From Bacteroidia bacterium (lineage in GTDB: Bacteria; Bacteroidota; Bacteroidia; AKYH767-A; OLB10), in NCBI GenBank assembly GCA_037045145.1, contig JBAOIA010000012.1:1054001-1118000 (forward strand): 64,000 nucleotides of DNA, in the 5' to 3' direction. A program made the position numbers and the translations under genes. The stretch's first letter is position 1, and every line of letters starts with the position of its first letter. This document shows, piece by piece, positions 18,318 through 27,355 of this stretch. The notes below the pieces were generated by a model. The model was not told the DNA's origin. It saw nothing but the letters and a program-made list of their open reading frames with translations, and did not search any database.

Positions 18318-21302
18318 ATGTATCGGTTTATAATACTACAATCCCCGTGCGCTGACGATCCAACAAAGGTGCGAACCGTAAATTTTCCAGCTTATGTAGG
18401 GCAGGCTTTGCGTAAAAAGAAAATTTACGGTTGGCTTTGTTGGTGTCTTTTTCTTTGGTTCGTTTCTTTTGGACAAGCAAAAGAAATGAACAAAGAAGCA
18501 ACCGTCCAATCCATGCAATGCGACACCTTTACCGTATCAGGATATTTTACCTCTCCGGGAAGTTGCTTCTACAACGTAGCAAGCGTTACTTCTCCGGCAA
18601 GCACTATGTGGAAAGATAGTGTTTGTGTGAGTGTAAACTATGCTTGCACAGACAGCAGCACGTTCATCATTTACGACAGCACCTACAGTACTACCCTAAA
18701 TTACAGATACGACACCTTAAACATATTTATTGAAGGCACACTGTTTGTAAACGACACCTTAAAATTGATGCGTTGCAATGTGTATATGAATGCAGGGGCG
18801 CATATTATAGTGCAGGCTGGCGGCTACTTGGATATTGACAGCAGCTTTGTAACAGGCTGCACCAATATGTGGCGCGGCATTACAGTACTTGACTACGGAG
18901 AGTTACTTGTGTACGAAGGCAGCACTATTGCCGATGCTGATACTACAGTACTTGCCAACAACAAAGCCAAGGCAACACTGCACAATGCCTATATCAAAAA
19001 CTTTGTAATTGGAGTGTACATGCCGCCATCGGCAAATGTCTATTACAACGGCACAACACTAAAAGTAGAGCAGACAACTTTTGATTTCACGGCATTTAAA
19101 CAAAACTACACAGGACAAAATACACATGGCGTAAAGCCGGAGTGCGGTGTGTTGCTTAATGATTGGATAGGGACTATTGGAACCTATCAGGATTCGATGT
19201 GGCTAAACAAATTCTTAAACCTGAACAATGGTATTGTTACCAAAAGCAGCACTGTAACAGTAAAAAATTGTTTCTTTGGTAATATACAAGCCGATGCTTT
19301 TTATGGTAAACAATACAATGGCACGGCAGTAGCATCTGTTGGTGATATTGCTACGGGCAAAAGAGGCAACCTCACCATGCAGCCCGTGATGAACAATCAA
19401 ATCACTATCAATAGCAGCCACTTCGGTGTGTGGACTACCTACAGCACACTGAACCTAAACAATGTGCGCATGGACAGCATGTATATAGGTGCAACAGTAA
19501 ACCGTTGCAAAGACTACCTGAGTGCTACCATTGCCTGGAACGAAATAAAAGCCAAACGCGCAGGTATTGTTTGCAACAACAATGCCGGTGCAGCCAAGAT
19601 GGATTTAAACAACAACACCATTCATGTCAATGGTGCCGGATTAAATGTAGCTTCGGGTATCATCATCAGCGAAATCAATAAAAACGGACAGGGTAATTAT
19701 TATATTGATAACAATTACCTGTATCTTTACAATGTACGTTACGGCATACGCATGCAAAATGTATACAAACCGTTGGTGGCACATAACTACATAGAACAAA
19801 ACAACAGCAGCAGCAACTTTTACAGCGAAGGCATAACATCAAACAATTGCGACAGCACTCTGGTACGTTGCAATGGTGTACGCAATCTTAATATTGCTAA
19901 CACAGTAACAAAAGGTATTGTTTACAGTATAAGCAGCAATGCAAGCATCAGTTGCAACAGCATTGACAGCACAGCCACAGGAATATTTTTTGGCGGCAAC
20001 TGCATGGGCGCACAACTCAAAGGCAACACCCTGCGCAATAATTTATTGGGGCTGTACATTAACAATGTAGGCTTAACAGGCATACAACCAAACAACGGAA
20101 ACAGATTTATTGATTACCGCGACACTGTTGGTGCTTATAATGCGAATTTATCATTCGGAGGATTATCAGGTTCAGAATTTCGTGTGAGAACAACTGATGT
20201 TCCGGGTAACATTTACTATCCCATACTGGCACAACAAAACTTAGGCTGGTTTAGCCCGACAGCGACAACAAGCCCGTATCAATGCGGTGCGGCTTGTTAC
20301 GATATGCTTGAAGGAATAGACAATGAGATTTTGTACAGAATAATTGCAGGTGACAGCATACTCACAGAAGAATTTATCCCCGAGAGCCAAAGCATGGCAA
20401 GGCAGTATTTGTTTCAAGTGTTGACAAATAACGACAGCTTGCTTGCAAGCGACACCTTGTTTCAGAATTTTTATAATGAAATGCTAGCAGAAGCCGAAGG
20501 GCAACTTAACTCAGTAGAAAGGAGGTTTGAAACCTACGGCAAAATGGATTCTACATTTATTCCAATGTTGAATAGCATAGATACCTTATTGAAAGTATTT
20601 AATAGTTATGTAGAAGATTTTGAAGCGATGCGAGATTCAATCGAGCAATCTGGCACCAATGCTGATTCTCTATTAGAGCAATGGATTGTGCAAATAGGAA
20701 ATTTAGAAAGAACAAGGCAGAACATTATATTGCAGCATAATGCTGTTATATCGGGCGAAATGTATGAAGGTGAATTAACCAACAACATTATAAATGGCGA
20801 TGAACAGAATGAAATAAACAGTACATTAATGAATGACCTGTTTATGCAGTTAGAAGAAGCCAATTATACAAACATTGATGAGCATTATAATGAGATAATG
20901 AATATTGCGGAGCAATGTCCGTATTACAGTGGTGAAGCGGTTTATAGAGCAAGAGCAGTAATAGCTTTGGTAAATGATTCAATTGAATACAATGATGATG
21001 TGAATTGTTTGCTCTATGGCATTTACAGGCAAGGGAAAACAGCTAATGAATTAACATCAGAAAGAATTGAAGTAAAGCCGAACTCTGCAAGCGATTACGT
21101 TTCAATAAAAGTTAGTTGCAAAGAAAACGAAACATTCAGCGCAGATATAACAAATACAGTAGGGCAAAGTGTACTGAATAAAAAATTGAAATGTAATCAA
21201 GTAAATATAATTAACATTAGTGAATTACAACAAGGCGCATATACGATTGTTGTAAAAACAAAAAATGAAATTCAAAATTTTAAGCTCATTGTTGTAAGGT
21301 GA
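18318..21302 (+). CDS. A2: truncated paralogue of A1, T9SS-secreted beta-helix protein
   Basis: 994 codons from an ATG 21 bases after B1. Residues 1-60 are unrelated to A1 and are encoded by a palindromic repeat (18360-18486). Similarity to A1 starts abruptly at base 18511 inside the DUF11 module and continues through the beta-helix (about 105-665), the helical segment (about 670-905, with QCPYYSGEAVYRARAVIAL) and a type A sorting domain (last 80 residues, ending FKLIVVR). The repeat-encoded part RKKKIYGWLCWCLFLWFVSF looks like a signal peptide preceded by a 31-residue extension; starting at the in-frame TTG at 18408 would give a classical one. So it could still be exported, or be a decaying fragment. 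The stop overlaps B2's GTG start by 4 bases. Confidence 0.78.
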   Translation: MYRFIILQSPCADDPTKVRTVNFPAYVGQALRKKKIYGWLCWCLFLWFVSFGQAKEMNKEATVQSMQCDTFTVSGYFTSPGSCFYNVASVTSPASTMWKDSVCVSVNYACTDSSTFIIYDSTYSTTLNYRYDTLNIFIEGTLFVNDTLKLMRCNVYMNAGAHIIVQAGGYLDIDSSFVTGCTNMWRGITVLDYGELLVYEGSTIADADTTVLANNKAKATLHNAYIKNFVIGVYMPPSANVYYNGTTLKVEQTTFDFTAFKQNYTGQNTHGVKPECGVLLNDWIGTIGTYQDSMWLNKFLNLNNGIVTKSSTVTVKNCFFGNIQADAFYGKQYNGTAVASVGDIATGKRGNLTMQPVMNNQITINSSHFGVWTTYSTLNLNNVRMDSMYIGATVNRCKDYLSATIAWNEIKAKRAGIVCNNNAGAAKMDLNNNTIHVNGAGLNVASGIIISEINKNGQGNYYIDNNYLYLYNVRYGIRMQNVYKPLVAHNYIEQNNSSSNFYSEGITSNNCDSTLVRCNGVRNLNIANTVTKGIVYSISSNASISCNSIDSTATGIFFGGNCMGAQLKGNTLRNNLLGLYINNVGLTGIQPNNGNRFIDYRDTVGAYNANLSFGGLSGSEFRVRTTDVPGNIYYPILAQQNLGWFSPTATTSPYQCGAACYDMLEGIDNEILYRIIAGDSILTEEFIPESQSMARQYLFQVLTNNDSLLASDTLFQNFYNEMLAEAEGQLNSVERRFETYGKMDSTFIPMLNSIDTLLKVFNSYVEDFEAMRDSIEQSGTNADSLLEQWIVQIGNLERTRQNIILQHNAVISGEMYEGELTNNIINGDEQNEINSTLMNDLFMQLEEANYTNIDEHYNEIMNIAEQCPYYSGEAVYRARAVIALVNDSIEYNDDVNCLLYGIYRQGKTANELTSERIEVKPNSASDYVSIKVSCKENETFSADITNTVGQSVLNKKLKCNQVNIINISELQQGAYTIVVKTKNEIQNFKLIVVR
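18360..18486. repeat. Palindromic repeat element upstream of and inside the A2 5' end
   Basis: Perfect 14-bp inverted arms AACCGTAAATTTTC (18374-18387) and GAAAATTTACGGTT (18419-18432) are nested in 9-bp arms CCAACAAAG (18360-18368) and CTTTGTTGG (18435-18443). A second hairpin follows: TTTCTTTTG (18463-18471) and CAAAAGAAA (18478-18486). The A2 frame runs through the whole element. The element ends 24 bases before homology to A1 begins. Confidence 0.75.
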
Positions 21303-22828
21303 TACGAAATAAATTTTATTTTATAGCATTATTGATGTTTTTCCCTGTGATGGCACAATCACAGGGAAAAACACATAATTTTCTTATAGGTTATAATATA
21401 CTTACTGATGCTTATACAACATCGGGAAAGGGAAGGTTGCTATTTGACAGCAATTCTGTAACGGTTATTAGTGAAAGCAGGAAAATGGCTTTTCGTGCAG
21501 CACAGGGAAATATCAGTGATGAAAATGGTAATTTATTAATTGTGAGTAACGGCTGTTGGATAGCTGATGCCACAGGCGATACCATGATGAATGGAGGTGG
21601 GTTGAATCCGAACTCCTTTACCAATAATTGGTGCGATGCTTATTCTGGTATTCCTTTAGCACATGGTAATTTCATTTTGCCTTATCCGGGTAATGCTGAT
21701 AAATACATTTTGTTTCATCAGACGGGAAATTATAACAACAATTTTGTTTCAACCGAATTGTATTATTCGGAAATTGATTTGTCGCTGAATGGCGGCTTGG
21801 GTGCGGTTACAACTAAAAACCAGAATATATTGAATGATGATTTGGCTTGGGGATTAGCAGCATGTAAACATGCCAATGGCAGAGATTGGTGGGTGTTTGC
21901 TTTAAAAGATGCAAGCACAATCATTCATAAATTTTTATTGGATTCATCAGGCATTACCTATATGGGTACGCAAAATTTGGGGTTTCCTATTCCTTTTTCA
22001 GGCAATGCAGGGCAACCTACATTCTCTCCTGATGGAACTAAGTTTGCATACACATCAGGTACAGGTAATCCACCACCTTTCCACGATGTAAGAATTTTTA
22101 ATTTTGATAGATGCAACAGTAATTTTACAGGATTGGAATATATTGCTATAAGCGATAGTTCCGCAGGTTTTGGTTTGGCATTTTCATCGGATTCAAAATA
22201 TTTATATCATTCCTCTTTTCAGAGAGTATATCAATTTAATACCGACACTTCCGATGTTGCTGCAAGTAAAACAACGGTTGCCGTTAATGATGGCTTTTAT
22301 TCACCCATACCACCCTTTCAAACTGATTTTTGGTGGATGTATCTTGCTGCAAATGGTAAGATTTATATTTCTTCGGGTAGTGGTGTTATTGATTTGCACT
22401 ACATTAATTATCCTGACAGTGCAGGAATGGCATGTGATGTACATCTGCATGATTTGCATTTGCCTTGTTGGTCTGTAAGAGGGAATGTTTATCACCCCAA
22501 TTATTACTTAGGTTGTGATACTACTCAAACTACCTGTCCTTGTTTGATAACAGGTATTAATGAAATGGAGCAGCATGATTTTAAGTTTTCTGTTTCACCA
22601 AATCCCAACAATGGAAATTTTAAAATCATGTACTTGTTACCGCAGAATAGTAAGGGCACTTTTGAGGTATTTGATATAACGGGTAAAAAAGTTTTTTCTT
22701 ACAACTTGCCGCAATGGAGTACGCTTCAATACATCTCATTGCCAAAAATCGCTAATGGCGTTTATCAATGTGTGATTAGCAGTGGTAATGAAAGGGTGCA
22801 TAAGAAGTTGGTTGTCTTTAAGGAGTAA
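21299..22828 (+). CDS. B2: T9SS-secreted propeller-like protein, paralogue of B1
   Basis: 509 residues starting at GTG 21299, which overlaps the A2 stop by 4 bases as B1 overlaps A1. The signal peptide is clear (FYFIALLMFFPVMAQSQG). It shares with B1 the order and motifs of the whole chain: QGNISDENGN, CKHANGRDWWV, GQPTFSPDGTKFAY, LAFSSDSKYLY, the IDLHYINYPDSAG block, and a type A T9SS sorting domain ending HKKLVVFKE. Differences are spread over the mature part while the last 41 residues are identical. The function is unknown; the propeller-like pattern suggests binding of a polymer or protein at the cell surface. Confidence 0.85.
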   Translation: MIRNKFYFIALLMFFPVMAQSQGKTHNFLIGYNILTDAYTTSGKGRLLFDSNSVTVISESRKMAFRAAQGNISDENGNLLIVSNGCWIADATGDTMMNGGGLNPNSFTNNWCDAYSGIPLAHGNFILPYPGNADKYILFHQTGNYNNNFVSTELYYSEIDLSLNGGLGAVTTKNQNILNDDLAWGLAACKHANGRDWWVFALKDASTIIHKFLLDSSGITYMGTQNLGFPIPFSGNAGQPTFSPDGTKFAYTSGTGNPPPFHDVRIFNFDRCNSNFTGLEYIAISDSSAGFGLAFSSDSKYLYHSSFQRVYQFNTDTSDVAASKTTVAVNDGFYSPIPPFQTDFWWMYLAANGKIYISSGSGVIDLHYINYPDSAGMACDVHLHDLHLPCWSVRGNVYHPNYYLGCDTTQTTCPCLITGINEMEQHDFKFSVSPNPNNGNFKIMYLLPQNSKGTFEVFDITGKKVFSYNLPQWSTLQYISLPKIANGVYQCVISSGNERVHKKLVVFKE

Positions 22829-22949
22829 TAAAAAGCAAACACTCAAACCTAATATACCATGTTTACAAAGTATTCTTCATGGCTCAAATACCGACCTTCT
22901 GAAAAAACACGTTAAGTAAAAGCCAACTATATGAGCAAAAAGAAAACAA

Positions 22950-23077
22950 ACTGTCTGAAGTTGCCGGCATATCCGCCTGTGGCGGATTGCGGCAACAAGT
23001 TTTTGTTTTCGTGCGTTGATGGCTTTTGTAGTGGTTTTTCAGACAGTCTTGATTTTTTGGTTCTTTTGTATCAAGAC
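22950..23077. repeat. Palindromic repeat element downstream of B2
   Basis: Nested inverted arms: ACTGTCTGA (22950-22958) with TCAGACAGT (23039-23047), GTTGCCG (22960-22966) with CGGCAAC (22990-22996), and ATCCGCC (22971-22977) with GGCGGAT (22981-22987). A second hairpin follows, GTCTTGAT (23046-23053) with ATCAAGAC (23070-23077). The plan, palindrome followed by a T-rich hairpin, is the same as in the element at 18360-18486. Confidence 0.7.
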
Positions 23078-23407
23078 AAATGCATTTATGAGTACAACTA
23101 AAATAAAGATAAACACAAATAAAAGAGTGAAGAAGGATACCCAAAGTTATCTACTCGTGGAGCACATTGCAATTTATTTCATTGCCAGATATTATAAATG
23201 TTATTTATCATAGTGTGATAACATTCAATTACCAAAGTGTAACTAAGAGATTGCTGGTGTATAAGCATTAAAAAAGAAATGCAAAACCATTCCATAATTA
23301 TACTGCCATTAATCATTATGCTAACTTTACTATCAAATATGAATTATTAAAATTCAATTACGATTGAGATTTTTTTAAAACTTTCTTCAATAAACATTTC
23401 GAAATCA

Positions 23408-23415
23408 TACCTTTG
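23408..23415 (+). promoter_or_regulatory. -7 box for kup
   Basis: TACCTTTG, a full match to TAnnTTTG, 20 bases before the kup start codon. Confidence 0.6.
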
Positions 23416-23435
23416 CTGCCTTATTTAAAATCAGT

Positions 23436-25367
23436 ATGCGTCACGATGCATTAAATAAAATTACATTAGGCGGCCTTTTAGTCACGCTTGGAATCATTTA
23501 TGGCGACATAGGCACTTCACCGCTGTATGTAATGAATGCCATCATTGGCTCAAGGCCCATAAGCCCTGAACTGGTTTTAGGCGGCATCAGTTGTATTTTC
23601 TGGACACTAACACTTCAAACCACATTTAAATATGTTTTTCTCACGCTTAGAGCCGATAATAAAGGTGAGGGTGGCATTTTTTCTCTTTATGCATTGGTAA
23701 GAAAGACAAAAGTAAAATGGTTGGTATTTCCTGCTATCTTAGGAGGAAGTGCCCTGCTTGCTGATGGATTAATCACCCCGGCAATTTCTGTATCTTCGGC
23801 AGTAGAAGGTGTTCAGATTCTCCATCCAGATATACCTATCTTACCCATCATTGTATCAATCATTTTCGGCTTGTTTTTTATTCAGCAGTTTGGTACCAAT
23901 TTCGTGGGTAAATCATTTGGCCCTATTATGTTGCTTTGGTTTTCAATGCTGTTTGTGTTAGGATTTAATCAGCTTATTCAAAATCCAACGGTACTAAAAG
24001 CATTCAATCCCTACTATGCCTATCAGTTATTGGTTAATTATCCTCAAGGCTTTTGGATATTAGGTGCAGTCTTTCTTTGTACTACCGGTGCCGAAGCACT
24101 CTACTCAGATCTGGGACACGTGGGTCGCAAAAATATTTACATCACCTGGAGCATGGTTAAATTTTGTCTTTTAGTCAATTATTTTGGACAAGCAGCTCAC
24201 CTGCTCAAGTTCGAAGGACAGACGATCAATATCAATCCATTTTACCAACTCATGCCCGAATGGTTTTTATTGATTGGTATTATAATTTCGACTACAGCAG
24301 CCGTTGTTGCCAGCCAGGCAATCATCAGTGGTGCGTTTACAGTAGTCAATGAAGCCATTCGACTCAATTTCGGACCAAAGCTGAGGGTAGTTTATCCGAC
24401 AGACCTGCGCGGGCAGGTTTATATCCCTACGGTTAACTGGGTACTGTGTGCCGGTTGTATTGCCGTGGTTCTATTCTTTCAACATTCATCAAACATGGAA
24501 GGTGCCTATGGTCTGGCCATTATCATTGACATGATGATGACTACAACTTTATTATCCTTCTACCTCTATCTAAAACGTTATCCTTTACTGTTGGTCATGC
24601 TCACTTTTTTATTGTTTATTGTAATAGAAATAGCCTTTTTAGTAGCCAACTTCATCAAGTTTGAACATGGTGGTTATGTGACCATGCTTATTGCTGCATT
24701 CTTGTTTTTCACCATGTACGTGTGGTATGCTGCACGTAAAATCCGCAATCAGTTTGTGGATTTTGTAAAAATAAAAGACTTTTTGGAAATATTAACCAAC
24801 CTGAGCAAAGACGAATCTATTCCTAAGTATGCAACCAACCTTGTATATCTGACCAGTGCTAACCGCAGAGATGAAATAGAATCGAAAGTGATGTATTCTC
24901 TCTTACAGAAATTTCCGAAGCGTGCCGACATTTACTGGTTTGTACACGTAGATGTGCTTGACGAACCTTATACCATGGAGTATAAAGTAGAAGAAATGGT
25001 TAACGATAAAGTTATCCATATTGATTTCCGGTTGGGTTTCCGGATTGAGCCCCGCATCAATCAAATGTTTCGTCAGGTTGTTGAGGAGCTTGTAAAAAAT
25101 AATGAAGTTGATATCACCAGCCGATATACTTCGCTTAAAGAAAAGAATGTAATCGGTGATTTTCGTTTTGTTGTTATTGAGAAAACACTTTCCTACGACA
25201 ACAAACTCACCTTCTACGAGAAGTTTGTACTTAGTGCCTATGACTTTCTAAAAATGCTGAGTTTACCGGAATCAAAAGCATTTGGACTTGACACCAGTTC
25301 TGTAACAGTAGAAAATGTTCCACTGGTGGTAAAGCCATCAGGTAAATTTCGATTGAAAAGGATTTAG
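23436..25367 (+). CDS. kup: Low-affinity potassium transporter Kup
   Basis: 643 residues with about twelve membrane helices in the first 430 residues and a cytosolic C-terminal domain. The family signature GDIGTSPLY is at residues 23-31. Kup proteins import K+ driven by the proton gradient through the inner membrane. Length and layout are normal. The ATG at 23436 follows a good -7 box by 20 bases. It is a single-gene unit: upstream is repeat-rich non-coding DNA, downstream an opposing lipoprotein gene. Confidence 0.95.
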   Translation: MRHDALNKITLGGLLVTLGIIYGDIGTSPLYVMNAIIGSRPISPELVLGGISCIFWTLTLQTTFKYVFLTLRADNKGEGGIFSLYALVRKTKVKWLVFPAILGGSALLADGLITPAISVSSAVEGVQILHPDIPILPIIVSIIFGLFFIQQFGTNFVGKSFGPIMLLWFSMLFVLGFNQLIQNPTVLKAFNPYYAYQLLVNYPQGFWILGAVFLCTTGAEALYSDLGHVGRKNIYITWSMVKFCLLVNYFGQAAHLLKFEGQTININPFYQLMPEWFLLIGIIISTTAAVVASQAIISGAFTVVNEAIRLNFGPKLRVVYPTDLRGQVYIPTVNWVLCAGCIAVVLFFQHSSNMEGAYGLAIIIDMMMTTTLLSFYLYLKRYPLLLVMLTFLLFIVIEIAFLVANFIKFEHGGYVTMLIAAFLFFTMYVWYAARKIRNQFVDFVKIKDFLEILTNLSKDESIPKYATNLVYLTSANRRDEIESKVMYSLLQKFPKRADIYWFVHVDVLDEPYTMEYKVEEMVNDKVIHIDFRLGFRIEPRINQMFRQVVEELVKNNEVDITSRYTSLKEKNVIGDFRFVVIEKTLSYDNKLTFYEKFVLSAYDFLKMLSLPESKAFGLDTSSVTVENVPLVVKPSGKFRLKRI

Positions 25368-25419
25368 TGATTAGAAAAAGAAAATATTTAATAAGTCACC
25401 AACCCATTTAAAAGTGGAA

Positions 25420-26046
25420 TTATTTTGATGCTTCAATTTTTGTGAGTTGAGAAAGAGACATCTTAACAAATGAATCGAATTCCCCTTTCCTTGTTTTAAT
25501 TACAGCTTTTTCACCTTTAATACTCATAATTACTCCTTCAAAAACCTTTCCCATACTTTTCCATTTTACTGTATCACCGATAACCATACCATAAATGTTT
25601 GGTTGGCTGTCTTTCTTCTCAACTTCCATATCTTCAACTTTTTCAGTCTTTAGTGTACTCTCATTCGATTCTTTAACTGTACCATTATTCTGGTTGATGA
25701 TAATCGGTGATGAGGATTCACCTCCACCATAACCCCATACATCTCCAATTATTTTAACTTCTCCATTCTTGGTGTAGATTTTAGCGTTCTTAATAAAATC
25801 ACCTCCCGGTGTGCTATAAATCATTTTTTCGATTTCAATTTCCATTGGCGACATATTATCATGCGCCTTACGAATTGCACGTGGTAGTTCTTTTGTCTTC
25901 CTACTATCCACATAACGTGCCTTTTCTATATACTTTGTATTTCCATCAAAATTTCGAGTGCTCATCACAGTCAATGCACCTATTTGCTTCCAACTTGCAC
26001 AAGAGCTTAAAGAAATACAAACCATAATAAAACAAAACTTTTTCAT
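25420..26046 (-). CDS. Putative lipoprotein of unknown function
   Basis: 208 residues. The N-terminus is a lipoprotein signal with lipobox LSSC, so Cys16 is the likely lipidated residue. No known domain is recognised. The middle has a glycine/serine stretch (GYGGGESSSP) and a charged linker (about 125-150). The C-terminal 60 residues (GDTVKWKSMGKVFEGVIMSIKGEKAVIKTRKGEFDSF, split by turns) read like a small beta-barrel of KOW/SH3 type. It stands alone between kup (convergent) and hflX. A near-consensus -7 box (TAAACTTG on the minus strand, 26065-26072) lies about 20 bases before the start. Confidence 0.65.
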   Translation of the reverse strand: MKKFCFIMVCISLSSCASWKQIGALTVMSTRNFDGNTKYIEKARYVDSRKTKELPRAIRKAHDNMSPMEIEIEKMIYSTPGGDFIKNAKIYTKNGEVKIIGDVWGYGGGESSSPIIINQNNGTVKESNESTLKTEKVEDMEVEKKDSQPNIYGMVIGDTVKWKSMGKVFEGVIMSIKGEKAVIKTRKGEFDSFVKMSLSQLTKIEASK

Positions 26047-26142
26047 ATTAATTTTAATTTAAAACGCAAGTTTAATGAATTTAAGTAATATTTTAGTGAA
26101 ATAATTTTCTTATACCTAATCAATTTTTGCGAGAATTGAGGA

Positions 26143-27333
26143 CTATTTATTTGGATAACGCTGCAGGTGAATAGCCTTCACCTTGTTGAGTAAAATTTTA
26201 CGTAACTCGGCAATGTTTTCCTTCTCTGTAGCAGATATAAAAATTGTAGCTACTTTGCCTTTGTTCATCCATGTTTTTCTCAAATCTTCTAACGAAATAT
26301 TTTCGTGTGTCATTGGAGTCAGGTCATCTGTTTCCTTTTCAACATAAGAAAACGCATCTATTTTATTAAACACCTGTATGACCGGTTTGTCTGCTGAGCC
26401 AAGTTCTTGCAGCATGTGGTTGACAACATCAATATGTGCTTCAAAATTAGGATGCGAAACATCTATAACATGAATTAGAATATCGGCTTCGCGCACCTCG
26501 TCAAGTGTTGACTTAAACGATTCTACCAGATGATGTGGCAACTTGCGGATAAATCCAACCGTATCACTCAATAAAAAGGGAATATTGTCAAACACTACTT
26601 TCCTTACTGTAGTATCTAATGTTGCAAAGAGTTTGTTTTCGGCAAAAACATCTGATTTACTAAGCAGATTCATGATTGTGGACTTGCCTACATTGGTATA
26701 ACCCACCAATGCCACACGAACCATATTGCCTCTTGCTTTACGCTGATTAAAGCCTTGCTTCTCTATTTCTTTCAAACGCTCCCGGAGCTTGCTCAGTCGG
26801 TCGCGAACAATACGCCTGTCTGTTTCAATTTCTTTTTCACCGGGACCACGGTTGCCGATTCCTCCCTGCTGTTTCTCGAGGTGTGTCCACATGCGTGTGA
26901 GGCGTGGCATCAGATACTGATATTGTGCCAACTCTACCTGCACTTGTGCCTGTGCTGTGCGCGCCCTTCGTGCAAAAATATCGAGAATGAGTTGTGTCCT
27001 GTCTAAAACTTTTATCTGCAATACTTTTTCAATGTTGCGTTGCTGCGAAGGCGATAACTCATCATCGAAAACTGCAAGATTTATTTCATTAGCTTTAATA
27101 TACTCATTGATTTCTGCCAGTTTACCTGAACCCACAAAGGTCCGTGGTTCGGTATGGTCTAATTTCTGAGTAAAAGACTTTAATGTTTGCGCTCCGGCAG
27201 TTTCTGCAAGAAAAGCCAGTTCATCGAGATATTCCATCTCCTGTTCTACAGGCTGATCTTTCAAAATTACACCTACTAAAACAGCGCGCTCCTTAACATC
27301 TGTAAGAGGTTTGAAAACGGTTTTTTCTTTCAT
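26143..27333 (-). CDS. hflX: Ribosome-associated GTPase HflX
   Basis: 396 residues. It has the HflX N-terminal domain (HTEPRTFVGSGK), a glycine-rich linker (QQGGIGNRGPGEKEIETDRR) and the GTPase domain with G1 GYTNVGKS at 211-218, G3 DTVGF and G4 NKID. HflX binds the large ribosomal subunit and splits stalled ribosomes under stress. The ATG at 27333 is preferred to an in-frame TTG three bases earlier. It follows the cytochrome gene by 22 bases on the same strand and is probably co-transcribed with it. Confidence 0.95.
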   Translation of the reverse strand: MKEKTVFKPLTDVKERAVLVGVILKDQPVEQEMEYLDELAFLAETAGAQTLKSFTQKLDHTEPRTFVGSGKLAEINEYIKANEINLAVFDDELSPSQQRNIEKVLQIKVLDRTQLILDIFARRARTAQAQVQVELAQYQYLMPRLTRMWTHLEKQQGGIGNRGPGEKEIETDRRIVRDRLSKLRERLKEIEKQGFNQRKARGNMVRVALVGYTNVGKSTIMNLLSKSDVFAENKLFATLDTTVRKVVFDNIPFLLSDTVGFIRKLPHHLVESFKSTLDEVREADILIHVIDVSHPNFEAHIDVVNHMLQELGSADKPVIQVFNKIDAFSYVEKETDDLTPMTHENISLEDLRKTWMNKGKVATIFISATEKENIAELRKILLNKVKAIHLQRYPNK

Positions 27334-27355
27334 CAATAAATTAAACTGAAATAAA

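Larger units (their letters stand above)
22829..23435. other. Long non-coding region between B2 and kup
   Basis: About 600 bases with no credible gene. It contains the palindromic element at 22950-23077, a hairpin TTATCA (23205-23210)/TGATAA (23216-23221) with a 5-base loop that could be a weak terminator or operator, and the kup -7 box at 23408-23415. Confidence 0.5.

Noticed and set aside
18431..18619. 62-codon frame reading FSLVRFFWTSKRNEQRSN in the palindromic repeat
   Set aside because: Shadow frame of the repeat and A2; such text is typical of translated intergenic repeats rather than a gene.
22884..23213. Short open frames on both strands around the palindrome after B2
   Set aside because: They are produced by the repeat element and AT-rich flanks, with no initiation context or domain.
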